From contig NZ_JAKILT010000007.1 of the NCBI RefSeq assembly GCF_023283535.1, positions 1 to 64,000 of the forward strand: a stretch of 64,000 bases of DNA, read 5' to 3'. The stretch comes from Shewanella sairae. GTDB lineage: Bacteria; Pseudomonadota; Gammaproteobacteria; Enterobacterales; Shewanellaceae. The notes beneath the pieces are model-generated. The model was not told the DNA's origin. It searched no databases and was given only the letters and a program-made list of their open reading frames with translations. A program made the translations under genes and the position numbers. Each line of letters begins with the position of its first letter. The stretch's first letter is position 1. Shown here piece after piece: positions 31,497-41,228 of the stretch.

Positions 31497-31517
31497 TGCT
31501 TGTGATTTAGGCTTTGG

Positions 31518-32249
31518 CTACATTGATGCCGCTGGCGGGGTAAATTTATAGCCCACGCCCCATACGGTTTTGACCAGCTTTGAAGTGCGAACATTGCGAG
31601 ATAGCTTGGAACGTAAACGGTTTACATGACTATTGACTGTATGCTCATAACCTGAGTATGAATATCCCCAGACAGCCTCTAATAATTGCATACGGCTAAA
31701 TACCTGCTTAGGGTGTTGAGCAAGGTACAGCAAAAGATCAAACTCTCTGGCTGTGAGTTCAAGTACTTCATTAAAGGCGATGACCTCTCGCGTATTACAG
31801 TCAATCGTAATCCCTTCAAACTTGATGGCATGGTCTTGCTTCTCTGCTAGCTTCGAGCGGCGTATTAGCGCTTTTACCCGAGCGTTAAGTTCGAGCAGAC
31901 TAAAGGGTTTTACCAGATAGTCATCGGCACCTGATTCTAGCCCTAAAACGATATCAGCCTCTTCGCCTTTAGTGCTAAGCATCATACAAGGTAATTGGTT
32001 ACCTGCATGACGAAACTGCTGACATAACGTAATGGCGTCACCATCGGGGAGCATTCTATCCATTAAGATAAGATCGACTTGGGCGTTGGCTAAATGGTGT
32101 TTAGCTTGCTGTAAGCTAGTACAGTGAACAACATGGTGATTCATGCTTTTAAGATTGAGCATGACCAGTTTAGCAAGATCTTGCTCGTCTTCTACTAGCA
32201 GTATGCGCTTCGTTATTTGATGCTCATTGCTGGTGGGTGATCCATTCAT
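31518..32249 (-). CDS. OmpR/PhoB-family response regulator without a linked kinase
   Basis: This 243-residue regulator has a receiver domain (about 16-130) with the acidic pair in LLVEDEQD, the phospho-acceptor Asp in DLILMDRMLPDG, and the Lys in LVKPFS. A winged-helix output domain covers about 145-238. No histidine kinase gene is next to it. It lies 87 bases after two spondin-domain genes on the same strand and may be cotranscribed with them. Target genes cannot be assigned. Confidence 0.88.
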   Translation of the reverse strand: MNGSPTSNEHQITKRILLVEDEQDLAKLVMLNLKSMNHHVVHCTSLQQAKHHLANAQVDLILMDRMLPDGDAITLCQQFRHAGNQLPCMMLSTKGEEADIVLGLESGADDYLVKPFSLLELNARVKALIRRSKLAEKQDHAIKFEGITIDCNTREVIAFNEVLELTAREFDLLLYLAQHPKQVFSRMQLLEAVWGYSYSGYEHTVNSHVNRLRSKLSRNVRTSKLVKTVWGVGYKFTPPAASM

Positions 32250-32336
32250 GTTTTGTTCCCAAAGGCGGTTCCTTGATTACTAGACCTGCCGATGGGAACA
32301 TTTATTTCGTACTATTTTTAACCACTCTAAATCCGT

Positions 32337-33068
32337 TTATTCGGTGCGACTTATGGTGATTAAAAGCACTGGGTTATCAAAACGATGAGAGGCATTGAGT
32401 ACCGACTCTGCCAAACCATCATCAGCGCTGATGACACCTGGGTGGCCATGAACTTTATCTGAGTCATCACGGGCAGGGTTAAAACCTTCGCCGCCATCGG
32501 CAGGTCCGGGGATGGTGCCTTTAGCTTCGCTATTGGCTTCGGTGCCTGCATCGTAAGCAATCACTCTAAAGCTCATGGACTCGTTGACCGCAAGCTCTGA
32601 TAAATCGTAGCCGCTGAATCCGGCAAAAGCGTCGTTGGTATTAACCAGCATAGTTACCACAGAGAGAGCGGCAACTTGGTCGCTGTTGATGCTCATCGAG
32701 ATACTTTCACTGGCGCCGGGTAATAATATCCCACTACCACTGATGAGCTCTGTCACAGCAGGTTCGTCACTTAAGCCACTGGCATCGCCTGATTCCGCTA
32801 ATGTTTCTAAGGCAAGGCTCGCGCTGTCACCACTGCTCCACAGTACAGTGTCAACTTGATGATTTACCACAGCTATGGGCGACATTGGTTGATTAGCCGT
32901 TAAGTTCGTCACAGCAAGGGTATAGTTTTGCATGACAGGGGCGACAACTGGCGGTGCTATTGGTGCAGGGCTGTCATTGTTATTGTCTGAGCAGCCAGCG
33001 AGAATCAATGTCCCCGAGGCAATGAGCGCTACGGCGCTATATCTTAGGTACTTGTTAGGATTATTCAT
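32337..33068 (-). CDS. spondin-domain lipoprotein
   Basis: This 243-residue protein has a lipoprotein signal ending LILAGC at residue 26. A Spond_N-like domain follows, with NLTANQPMSPIAV, TNDAFAGFSGYDL, AYDAGTEANSEAKG and HGHPGV motifs. Such domains bind metal and act in extracellular adhesion in animals; bacterial versions are little studied. It starts 11 bases after the related gene at 33080-33781, clearly an operon. It is a diverged paralogue of that gene with a lipid anchor instead of plain secretion. Role in cell surface or matrix is inference. Confidence 0.82.
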   Translation of the reverse strand: MNNPNKYLRYSAVALIASGTLILAGCSDNNNDSPAPIAPPVVAPVMQNYTLAVTNLTANQPMSPIAVVNHQVDTVLWSSGDSASLALETLAESGDASGLSDEPAVTELISGSGILLPGASESISMSINSDQVAALSVVTMLVNTNDAFAGFSGYDLSELAVNESMSFRVIAYDAGTEANSEAKGTIPGPADGGEGFNPARDDSDKVHGHPGVISADDGLAESVLNASHRFDNPVLLITISRTE

Positions 33069-33079
33069 TAGCTATTCTC

Positions 33080-33781
33080 CTATTTCACCACGACAGTAAC
33101 TCGAGCAACGGGGTTTAACCAGCGATGCACACGGCTATCAAGGTCGCTCATACCGCCTTGTAAATCAGTGTCACCTAGTACGCCTGGGTGAATATGTACC
33201 TTGTCGTTACTGCTCATATCCATGACTCCGGTTGCATTCATACCACCATCGCCTCCTGGTGCTGCTGGGATCCCGGGAACGCCTGACATACCTCCGCCAT
33301 TAACGATTTCATCATTCGCTTCGGTGCCTGCGTCATAAGCATTTAGGGTAAAAGTATAGCTACCTGCTTCAGTTGGGATCTTCCAAGCATCTAGGCCGAC
33401 AAAGGCGTCGTTGGTGGGCAGTACCATGGCGGTAATCGACAGATGAGTCATATCACCTGTGTCGAGCATTATGCTATCTACTTTACCACTTGGCGCTAAC
33501 AGTCCAGCAGCAGGGTTAGCAATTGTCACACCGCCAACTCCAGTGACAGCAGCATCTAAATCGCCAATATCACCACCTTCGGCCATTTTCTGTAGTGCTG
33601 GTGTCGCCATTTCTCCGGCTTGGAAAAGATGGCTATCCATATCGTGAGCAGCAATAAGCAGTGGGGTGAAATGATTTCCGTGGGTTAAGTTGGTCACGCT
33701 AATCTCTAATTCTGCCGCCGTGACAGGCAAGCTAATTACGCTACCGATAATAAATATTTTGCTGATTTGGTTAAGCTTCAT
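33080..33781 (-). CDS. secreted spondin-domain protein
   Basis: This 233-residue protein has a cleavable signal peptide ending near VTAA, then a Spond_N domain. Landmarks are NLTHGNHFTPLLIAAHD, LPTNDAFVGLDAWKI, AYDAGTEANDEIVNGGG, and HIHPGV near the C-terminus. The start at 33781 is chosen because AGGAGA lies 6 bases upstream; the frame is open a little further. It is the first gene of the unit spondin-spondin-response regulator, and is divergent from a GGDEF/EAL gene across 253 bases that could hold shared control sites. Confidence 0.82.
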   Translation of the reverse strand: MKLNQISKIFIIGSVISLPVTAAELEISVTNLTHGNHFTPLLIAAHDMDSHLFQAGEMATPALQKMAEGGDIGDLDAAVTGVGGVTIANPAAGLLAPSGKVDSIMLDTGDMTHLSITAMVLPTNDAFVGLDAWKIPTEAGSYTFTLNAYDAGTEANDEIVNGGGMSGVPGIPAAPGGDGGMNATGVMDMSSNDKVHIHPGVLGDTDLQGGMSDLDSRVHRWLNPVARVTVVVK

Positions 33782-34034
33782 GATGACTCTCCTTTGCAAT
33801 GTATGACCTTAGTTTGGCAAAGGGATCTCACTTGAATATCGCTTAATTATCACAAAAGAATAACAATTGGCGTCTGAATCATTTTTTTATATAAACAGAT
33901 TAAGATTGTTGATGTTTTTATCAACATCTGTGCATCGGGTAGGTGTTATCTGTTGCGAAAATGGGGTACTTTGCTTGCGCAAACCAAGTCGTAGCCAGTG
34001 TTGGCGGGTTTTGAATTAGAGAAGTATTCCTTAG

Positions 34035-36593
34035 ATGCAAATTGGCAAAAAATTGATCTTAGTGATCTTTGGCTGCTGTGTACCGCTAATCGTAGTCGCT
34101 TGTTTGGCTGGATTGAGCTGGTTAAATAGTGAAGCCGATTATTTACGTAATTATGTGATTGCAAAAGAGCTCGATACTATTGAATTACAGATAGATAAAG
34201 ATCTCGACAGTCTTCAGTCCTATTTAGAGGCCTCTGCCTTAAATGTCGCCACGGAGTCATCAGCTCCGTTAACACTATTACCGTCATTATTTGATACTCA
34301 GCAAGTTCAGCAGGGACTGAGCGGTCAGGTGTTGCCTTTGAGTAGCCTAACAAAGCGAGGGATTAGTCTTCCTCGCGAGCTGCAATCTCAAGCTATCCAT
34401 GCTGGTGTCTATTTTGATGTGAAACAAAATCTTGGATATTTCATCAATATACAAGTGTTGCCGCAGTCTGAACCCAGGGTGCTATTAAGCCCGTTAACCG
34501 ATGACTATTTAGCGAGTCTTGGAAGTGTAGATTTTGCGACTCAAGTAAAAGTCGGTGCAGGTAGAGCACAGCCTAGGTTGTTTTTACCAGACGATTCAGT
34601 TGTAGCCGAACTTGATACTCCCAGTTTATCTGGCATGGCACCAGCGCATCTTGCCGTTGTGTTTGCTACTCAGCCAACCTCCCGACTCGTGTGGCAATAT
34701 AGCTTATTCGCGCTTGGCGCTTTAGGTTCAACCTTTACCTTGCTACTGGTGGTCTTTTGGGGAATAAGGCTGACCGTGATTAAACCTTTCAGACGTTTCT
34801 CTGAGCAACTTACACAACTTGATCCTATGGCAATCGATCAGACTTATATTAATCATGAGTTTAGTTACGGTATTAATCATCTGACCAATAACATGAATGG
34901 TTTACTGTCAAAGTTCTATATGCAAGAGCAGCGCTCTAAAATTACCTTGGCAGCCATATCTGATGCGGTTGTACTCGTTGATAATCAAGGTCGAGTAAGC
35001 TATATCAACCCTTATGCTGAACGTTTATTGTGTATTAGCAAAGAGCAAGCAGAAGGTAAGGAGTTACACACGTTGCTTCAGAGTCATCGGGGAGTCAGTG
35101 ATAATGTCATTAAGTTTATTCAAAGTGGTAGTTTAGAAACTGAAACTGCACAGCTGAGATTAAACATTGATACACCTAGACTTATGGCTGTTTCAATCCG
35201 AAATATTGTGCATTTATCGACGCAGATCACCGATGCTGTATTGGTTCTTAAAGATGTTACTCAGGAGAGCAAGTTTAAGCGGCAACTCTTGCGACAAACA
35301 TATATTGATCCAGTGACTGGAATGCTAAATAGAACGGCGTTTGAGCAAAGGTTTGCAACTTATTCAGAAGGATGTCGAGCGTTAGCGGTAATGCATCTAG
35401 ATTTAGAGAAGTTTAAGCTGATCAATGATATTTGTGGTCACACGGTTGGTGATCAAATGCTAGCTAAAGTTGCTAAAGTTGCTAAAGTGATTAAAGCGAG
35501 TCTACCTAGTGACTGTTTATTTGCGCGCTTGAATGGCGATGAATTTGCTATAGCCATCAGGGATGTATCCGCGCTCTATGGGGCTAAGTTGCTTAAAGCA
35601 ATTATCGCCAATGTGAGTCAGCAAAAGGTATTGCATCAAGGTATCTTATATCAGGTGGGGATGAGCGCAGGGATTACGCTTGCATTCAGTCATCAAGAGC
35701 AAACTATTGAGCTGCTCAAAGACGCTGAGATTGCTTGTGATGCGGCAAAACGCAAAGGTAGTAATCAAATACATTTTTATGACGATCGCGATAGAGAACT
35801 TAACTATCAACGCAATGCTGCAAAATGGGCACTTCGTATTGCTGAAGCGATAGAAAGAAATGAGCTAATCCTTTACTACCAAAAAATCAAAAAACTCTCT
35901 TCTCACGGCCGACGACAACGAATGGAGATCTTGCTTCGTATTCAAGATCCAAGTGGCCGAGTGTTACCTCCTGCCCAATTTATTGCTGCTGCGGAGCGTT
36001 TTAAGCTCATAGTTGAGGTCGATAAAGAGGTGATTAGAAAAGCATTTAAATGGTTGTCGCTTAATAAACAAGTTTGGGGTGATCACTGCTTATCCATTAA
36101 TTTATCTGGCAGTAGCCTTGGTGCAGAGGGAATGGTCAATTATATCCTGCGTCAGCAAGCTCGTTATGCAATACCAAGCAGTTGTGTATGTTTTGAGATC
36201 ACTGAAACCAGTGCTATTCAGCATCAAAAAAGAGCGATGAAGATGCTAATGGATCTGCGCAAGCGAGGATTCACATTTGCATTAGATGACTTTGGTAGTG
36301 GCTTTGCATCTTATGGTTACCTAAAAGAGATGCCAGTAGACTATGTCAAGATAGATGGTTGCTTTGTTAAAAACTTAGCCAGTAATGCTAAAGACTACGC
36401 CATTGTTAAATCGGTCAATGATGTGTGCCGAGTGATGGGAATTGAAACCGTTGCTGAATTTGTAGAAAACCAAGAGATCATCGATAAACTAGATGTAATT
36501 GGGGTCAATTACGGTCAAGGCTACGGGATTGGCCGACCACAGCCTCTTGATGGTTACCAAGGCGATCTGGTTAGCGAACAGTTGCTAGCATAA
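34035..36593 (+). CDS. membrane PAS-GGDEF-EAL protein
   Basis: This 852-residue protein has a membrane helix at about 8-30, a periplasmic domain to about 225, and a second helix at about 228-252. A PAS domain (about 300-415), a GGDEF domain and an EAL domain follow. The cyclase signature is NGDEF near residue 500, one change from GGDEF, so cyclase activity is uncertain. The EAL motif reads EILLR near 630 and keeps its Glu; DDFGSGFAS and the later Lys and Glu are present, so phosphodiesterase activity is plausible. It is divergent from the spondin genes, which suggests surface or biofilm control by c-di-GMP. Confidence 0.88.
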   Translation: MQIGKKLILVIFGCCVPLIVVACLAGLSWLNSEADYLRNYVIAKELDTIELQIDKDLDSLQSYLEASALNVATESSAPLTLLPSLFDTQQVQQGLSGQVLPLSSLTKRGISLPRELQSQAIHAGVYFDVKQNLGYFINIQVLPQSEPRVLLSPLTDDYLASLGSVDFATQVKVGAGRAQPRLFLPDDSVVAELDTPSLSGMAPAHLAVVFATQPTSRLVWQYSLFALGALGSTFTLLLVVFWGIRLTVIKPFRRFSEQLTQLDPMAIDQTYINHEFSYGINHLTNNMNGLLSKFYMQEQRSKITLAAISDAVVLVDNQGRVSYINPYAERLLCISKEQAEGKELHTLLQSHRGVSDNVIKFIQSGSLETETAQLRLNIDTPRLMAVSIRNIVHLSTQITDAVLVLKDVTQESKFKRQLLRQTYIDPVTGMLNRTAFEQRFATYSEGCRALAVMHLDLEKFKLINDICGHTVGDQMLAKVAKVAKVIKASLPSDCLFARLNGDEFAIAIRDVSALYGAKLLKAIIANVSQQKVLHQGILYQVGMSAGITLAFSHQEQTIELLKDAEIACDAAKRKGSNQIHFYDDRDRELNYQRNAAKWALRIAEAIERNELILYYQKIKKLSSHGRRQRMEILLRIQDPSGRVLPPAQFIAAAERFKLIVEVDKEVIRKAFKWLSLNKQVWGDHCLSINLSGSSLGAEGMVNYILRQQARYAIPSSCVCFEITETSAIQHQKRAMKMLMDLRKRGFTFALDDFGSGFASYGYLKEMPVDYVKIDGCFVKNLASNAKDYAIVKSVNDVCRVMGIETVAEFVENQEIIDKLDVIGVNYGQGYGIGRPQPLDGYQGDLVSEQLLA

Positions 36594-36692
36594 GCATTTA
36601 AAGCGCAAGCGCTTAGCTGATAATGACTATTTGCGATAGTCGCTGAAATATGTGAGGTTTGGGTGACATAGTCGCAAATAGAGCTAAGTTAT

Positions 36693-37496
36693 ATGCCAAG
36701 CTTTAACAACAAAGTTATTATTATCACTGGTGCGTCAGAGGGAATTGGGCGCGCCCTCGCGCTGGCGTTAGCGACCGATGATTGTCGTTTAGTGCTTAGC
36801 GGACGCAACCTGCAGCGTTTGCAAAGTCTTGCCACCGAACTGGCTGAGCTTGGCTGTGAGGCATTGGTGCATGTAGCTGATGTGGCAAAGGAAGCCGAGT
36901 GCGCAGGCTTAATTCAAGCGTGTATTAGCGTTTATGGTCGGCTGGATATCTTAATCAATAATGCCGGTATGACCATGTGGTCACGCTTTGATGAGCTAGA
37001 AGACTTAAGTGTTTTATCGCAAATCATGCAGGTTAATTATTTAGGTCCAGCCTATCTTACCCACGAAGCCATTCCTTATCTTAAAAAGACCCAGGGTCAA
37101 ATCGTTGCTGTTGCCTCGTTAGCAGGAATGACTGGCGTACCAACACGTTCTGGCTATGCGGCCTCTAAGCACGCCATGATTGGCTTTTTTGACTCCCTGC
37201 GGATTGAACTTAGCGATGACAAGGTTGCGGTAACGGTTATTTGCCCAGACTTTGTTGTCAGTGAAATCCATAAACGTGCGCTTGATGAGCAGGGTAAACC
37301 TTTGGGCGATACACCAATGCAAGAAAGTAGGATTATGACGGCAGAGCAGTGCGCAAATATTATGCTACCTGTAATTGCTAAGCGGCAGCGTTTATTAGTG
37401 ACTTCGTTACGAGGGCGAGTAGGGCGTTGGTTTAAGATTATCGCCCCCGGCTTAATTGATAAGATAGCGCGTAGGGCGATAGACTCTGGAAGTTAA
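36693..37496 (+). CDS. short-chain dehydrogenase/reductase (SDR)
   Basis: This 267-residue classical SDR has a nucleotide-binding TGASEGIG at 13-20, NNAG near residue 90, and the catalytic Ser and YAASK (Tyr, Lys) near residues 142-160. Arg in SGRNLQRL after the second strand favours NADP(H). The C-terminal basic helix recalls DHRS7-like membrane-associated members. It stands 100 bases after the GGDEF/EAL gene with no terminator between. The substrate cannot be told. Confidence 0.85.
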   Translation: MPSFNNKVIIITGASEGIGRALALALATDDCRLVLSGRNLQRLQSLATELAELGCEALVHVADVAKEAECAGLIQACISVYGRLDILINNAGMTMWSRFDELEDLSVLSQIMQVNYLGPAYLTHEAIPYLKKTQGQIVAVASLAGMTGVPTRSGYAASKHAMIGFFDSLRIELSDDKVAVTVICPDFVVSEIHKRALDEQGKPLGDTPMQESRIMTAEQCANIMLPVIAKRQRLLVTSLRGRVGRWFKIIAPGLIDKIARRAIDSGS

Positions 37497-37516
37497 TTCA
37501 AGGCTAACTAACTGTT

Positions 37517-37735
37517 TTACTTATTAAGGTGTTTAACTATGGCTTCAGCCGCTTCGTTTTTTGTGGCTTTGTCGGCAGCTGGTTCTATGTGTGCTGCGGC
37601 GTTATGACCTGTCATATCTTCGGCGATATGTAGCCAATCTGGGTGCCAGTAAAAAGAGGAACCTGACAGTGTGTCCCAGTTATGTACGCCAGATGTCTCG
37701 CCTTGATAGATAAGATCGCTTACTGAATATTTCAT
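37517..37735 (-). CDS. small conserved-looking hypothetical protein
   Basis: This 72-residue soluble protein is rich in His and Trp (VHNWDTLSGSSFYWHPDWLH) and has an Ala/Lys-rich C-terminal helix. No domain is recognised. The start at 37735 (MKYSVSDL) is preferred over an in-frame ATG 16 codons upstream because the extra residues look non-coding; the ribosome-binding site is weak. It converges with the SDR gene. No function is proposed. Confidence 0.55.
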   Translation of the reverse strand: MKYSVSDLIYQGETSGVHNWDTLSGSSFYWHPDWLHIAEDMTGHNAAAHIEPAADKATKNEAAEAIVKHLNK

Positions 37736-38021
37736 TGTCCAACCCCAGTTTGTTAAGTTTAATCCTTGGCAATTTTGATGCACTTCTTTATAAAAACGAC
37801 TTTGATAGTAGCCACTTTAATTTGAAAGTATCTATTGCTGATGGACCTAGAATGCGCTTTCAGATACGGCATTTATGTAACTTAGATCACAAAATTCAGG
37901 ATTAATCGATTTGGGTTTACAAGTTGTAAGTAGAAAACATAGGCTTTAAAGGGACTGTAAGCGGCGCAATATGCTCGCGATTAGGCATTTGAGTATCAAG
38001 TTTGAACGTATAAAGCAGACA

Positions 38022-38052
38022 TAAAAAAGCCCTGAATTAACAGGGCTTTTTA
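38022..38052 (-). terminator. terminator of the purHD operon
   Basis: The stem AGCCCTG / CAGGGCT, extended by A-T pairs, has a 6-base loop. On the minus strand a T run follows. It lies beyond the purD remnant, not directly after purD. Confidence 0.85.
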
Positions 38053-38070
38053 AGCTAGAACTAAATTTGT

Positions 38071-38124
38071 TTAGCCTTCGCCGTTTTCACGGGCCAATAT
38101 TACACGGTAGGCAATGTCAGTACG
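38071..38124 (-). pseudogene. leftover second copy of the purD 3' end
   Basis: Read on the minus strand, 18 codons encode RTDIAYRVILARENGEG and a stop. The intact purD ends RTDIAYRAIARENGEG. The last 24 bases are identical to purD (38166-38189). Further in, Arg, Ile, Ala and Arg codons differ silently, and there is one Ala-to-Val change and a one-codon insertion. The homology stops abruptly at 38124. It sits between purD and the operon terminator. See the finding for an interpretation. Confidence 0.85.
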
Positions 38125-38165
38125 GTTAATCGATAACCGTTTTTATGCAAATTGCTTTAAGTGTA

Positions 38166-39467
38166 TTAGCCTTCGCCGTTTTCACGGGCAATTGCGCGGT
38201 AAGCGATGTCAGTTCTAAAGTAGACGTCATCCCAGTGGATAGCATCAACTAAGCTATAAGCCGCTTGCTGTGCTGCCGTTACTGTATTGCCAAGGGCTGT
38301 TGCGCATAATACGCGGCCGCCGTTAGTCACTACGTGACCGTCTTGCATGCTAGTGCCTGCATGGAACACTTTAGCGTTGTTATCACCAAGAGTTAGACCT
38401 TCAATCACATCGTGCTTACGATAAGCCTCTGGGTAACCGCCTGCAGCAAGTACTACACCTACAGCTGCGCGTGAGTCAAACTCAGCGGTCACTTGATCAA
38501 GCTCGCCGCGGGTCGATGCTAGGCATAGCTCCACCAGATCAGACTTAAGACGCATCATAATTGGTTGAGTTTCTGGGTCGCCAAAGCGGCAGTTGTACTC
38601 AAGTACTTTAGCGCTGCCATCGGGTGAAATCATCAAGCCTGCGTATAAGAAACCTGTGTAAACATTGCCTTCAGCTGCCATGCCATCAACAGTTGGGCGA
38701 ATAACATGCTCAATAGTCCAGTCGTGAACCGCTTGGGTAACAACTGGCGCTGGAGAGTACGCGCCCATACCGCCAGTGTTTGGACCATGATCGCCGTTAT
38801 CACGTGCTTTATGATCTTGGCTGGTGGCCATAGCAAGAATGTTCTTACCGTCTACCATCACAATGAAGCTGGCTTCTTCGCCAGTAAGGAACTCTTCGAC
38901 AACGACGCGAGAGCCCGCTTCACCAAACTTGTTGCCGGCTAGCATATCTTCAATCGCAGCATCGGCTTCAATTTGATCTGCGGCGATGATAACGCCTTTA
39001 CCTGCCGCGAGGCCGTCGGCCTTAATCACGATAGGGAAACCCGTTAAGCCAGTCACTTGCTTAACATAGGCTTTAGCTGGCTCAATCTCAGTAAAGTTTG
39101 AGTAAGCTGCCGTTGGAATATCGTGACGGGCTAAAAAGTCTTTAGTGAAAGCTTTAGAAGACTCTAACTGCGCAGCACCTTTGGTTGGACCGAAGATAGG
39201 CAGGCCTGCTTCATTAAACGCATCAACTACGCCTAGTGCCAATGGCACTTCTGGGCCAACGATGGTGATAGCCACTTTTTGCTCTTCGGCAAATGCCACT
39301 AAGGCTGAGATCTCTTCAACATTAATCGCCACGTTTTCAAGCTTTGGCTCTAATGCTGTGCCAGCGTTACCTGGTGCTACAAAAACAGTTTCAACCTGCG
39401 TTGATTGCGCAGCCTTCCACGCCAATGCATGTTCGCGACCGCCGCCGCCAATAATCAATACTTTCAT
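38166..39467 (-). CDS. purD: phosphoribosylamine-glycine ligase PurD
   Basis: This 433-residue ATP-grasp enzyme has the N-terminal GGGGREHALAWK motif, the ATP-grasp KADGLAAGKGV, and the metal-site EYNCRFGDPETQ. It joins phosphoribosylamine and glycine in purine synthesis. It lies 171 bases after purH on the same strand, the usual purHD operon. Its 3' end is duplicated downstream (38071-38124). Confidence 0.97.
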   Translation of the reverse strand: MKVLIIGGGGREHALAWKAAQSTQVETVFVAPGNAGTALEPKLENVAINVEEISALVAFAEEQKVAITIVGPEVPLALGVVDAFNEAGLPIFGPTKGAAQLESSKAFTKDFLARHDIPTAAYSNFTEIEPAKAYVKQVTGLTGFPIVIKADGLAAGKGVIIAADQIEADAAIEDMLAGNKFGEAGSRVVVEEFLTGEEASFIVMVDGKNILAMATSQDHKARDNGDHGPNTGGMGAYSPAPVVTQAVHDWTIEHVIRPTVDGMAAEGNVYTGFLYAGLMISPDGSAKVLEYNCRFGDPETQPIMMRLKSDLVELCLASTRGELDQVTAEFDSRAAVGVVLAAGGYPEAYRKHDVIEGLTLGDNNAKVFHAGTSMQDGHVVTNGGRVLCATALGNTVTAAQQAAYSLVDAIHWDDVYFRTDIAYRAIARENGEG

Positions 39468-39638
39468 TTTTTAATCCTTAATCGCTTCTTCATCGGTCCT
39501 TGAACTGCATCAAACATACTCATGTATTGGCATACATTCCGTGTGTTTTCTTTGTTCAATAACCGATGACTTTGCGCTAAACGTTAAAAATCAATTTTTA
39601 GAAGCTTCAAGCAAAGAGAACCTAAAGCTTCATATAAA

Positions 39639-41228
39639 TTAATGACGGAAGTGACGCATACCGGTAAATACCATTGCCATGCCGTGCTCGTCTGCCGCTG
39701 CGATGATCTCTTCATCGCGGATAGAGCCGCCTGGCTGGATGATACAGCTGATGCCAGCAGCAGCTGCAGCGTCGATACCATCACGGAATGGGAAGAATGC
39801 ATCTGATGCCATAACTGAGTCTTGAACTTCTAGACCTTCGTCAGCGGCTTTAATGCCAGCAACTTTAGCACTGTAAACGCGGCTCATTTGGCCTGCGCCT
39901 ACGCCGATAGTCATGCTGTTCTTGGCGTAAACAATCGCGTTTGATTTAACAAACTTGGCCACTTTCCAGCAGAACATTAAGTCTTTCATCTCTTCAGCTG
40001 TTGGCTGACGCTTAGAAACAACTTTTACGTCTTCAAGACCAACCATGCCTTGGTCGCGATCTTGCAGCAATAAGCCGCCGTTTACGCGCTTGTAATCTAG
40101 GCTGGTGGTCTTAGCTGCCCACTCACCACACTCAAGTAAGCGTACGTTAGCTTTAGCGGCAACAATATCACGTGCTGCTTGGCTCACTTTCGGGGCAATG
40201 ATCACTTCAACAAACTGACGCTCAACAATCGCGCTTGCTGTTGCTGCATCTAGTTCGCCGTTAAAGGCGATGATGCCGCCGAACGCTGATGTTGGGTCAG
40301 TTTGGAATGCACGGTTATAAGCTTCAAGCAGGTTTTCACCAATTGCTACACCACATGGGTTAGCGTGCTTAACAATCACACAAGCTGGCTCGTCGAACTC
40401 TTTTACGCACTCAAGTGCAGAATCAGTATCGGCAATGTTGTTGTATGAAAGTGCTTTACCTTGCAGCTGAACAGCTGTGGCAACAGAAGCTTCATCAAGG
40501 TTAGTGTCAACGTAGAAAGCAGCTGTCTGATGGCTATTTTCGCCATAGCGCAAGTCTTGCTTTTTAACTAGCTGAGTGTTGTAAGTGCGTGGGAACTTAG
40601 AATCGGCATGACACTCGTCCTTGCTGTGCGCTGGAACTTTAGTGCCGAAGTAGTTAGCAATCATGCCATCGTATGCAGCAGTGTGCTCAAACGCGGCAAT
40701 TGCTAAATCAAAGCGGGTTTCAAGAGTGGTGCTACCTTCGTTCGCTTGCATCTCGGCAATTACGCGGCCGTAGTCGTTAGCGTTAACGATGATAGTGGTA
40801 TCTTTGTGGTTTTTAGCGGTAGAGCGAACCATAGTTGGTCCGCCGATATCGATGTTCTCGATAGCGTCTGCAAGCGTGCAGCCTTCTTGAGCCACAGTTG
40901 CTGCGAATGGATACAAGTTAACCGCTACCAAGTCGATAGGCTTAATATTGTTTTGTTCCATTACGATTTCGTCTATACCACGACGCGCTAAAATGCCGCC
41001 ATGCACTTTAGGGTGCAGGGTTTTAACGCGGCCATCCATGATCTCTGGGTGACCAGTATAATCTGACACTTCAATGACAGGCACACCATTATCAGCCAGA
41101 AGGCGTGCGGTGCCACCAGTAGAAAGTAGTTCAACACCTTGAGCATGCAACGCTTGTGCAAACTCTAGGATTCCGGTTTTATCTGAAACGCTTAACAGCG
41201 CGCGACGAATAGGTCTGGCATTATTCAT
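39639..41228 (-). CDS. purH: bifunctional AICAR formyltransferase / IMP cyclohydrolase PurH
   Basis: This 529-residue enzyme has an N-terminal MGS-like cyclohydrolase domain (about 1-150, [12 protein letters not shown] ... STGGTARLL). The C-terminal AICARFT domain carries KHANPCGVA, typical of the active site, and ends PGGSIRDEE ... FTGMRHFRH. It catalyses the last two steps to IMP. It is the first gene of purHD. A loose CGTTTATCGCG stretch about 70 bases upstream might be half of a PurR site, but this is weak. Confidence 0.97.
   Translation of the reverse strand: MNNARPIRRALLSVSDKTGILEFAQALHAQGVELLSTGGTARLLADNGVPVIEVSDYTGHPEIMDGRVKTLHPKVHGGILARRGIDEIVMEQNNIKPIDLVAVNLYPFAATVAQEGCTLADAIENIDIGGPTMVRSTAKNHKDTTIIVNANDYGRVIAEMQANEGSTTLETRFDLAIAAFEHTAAYDGMIANYFGTKVPAHSKDECHADSKFPRTYNTQLVKKQDLRYGENSHQTAAFYVDTNLDEASVATAVQLQGKALSYNNIADTDSALECVKEFDEPACVIVKHANPCGVAIGENLLEAYNRAFQTDPTSAFGGIIAFNGELDAATASAIVERQFVEVIIAPKVSQAARDIVAAKANVRLLECGEWAAKTTSLDYKRVNGGLLLQDRDQGMVGLEDVKVVSKRQPTAEEMKDLMFCWKVAKFVKSNAIVYAKNSMTIGVGAGQMSRVYSAKVAGIKAADEGLEVQDSVMASDAFFPFRDGIDAAAAAGISCIIQPGGSIRDEEIIAAADEHGMAMVFTGMRHFRH

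Larger units (their letters stand above)
37784..38165. other. intergenic region with purD remnant
   Basis: It contains the terminator at 38022-38052 and the purD 3' remnant at 38071-38124. The rest is A/T-rich, with a TTAGATCACAAAATT stretch near 37882 that resembles half of a CRP site. No other gene is seen. Confidence 0.6.

Noticed and set aside
32337..32560. An alternative 66-residue frame at the end of the spondin lipoprotein gene
   Set aside because: It overlaps a well-supported coding frame with a clear signal peptide and domain.
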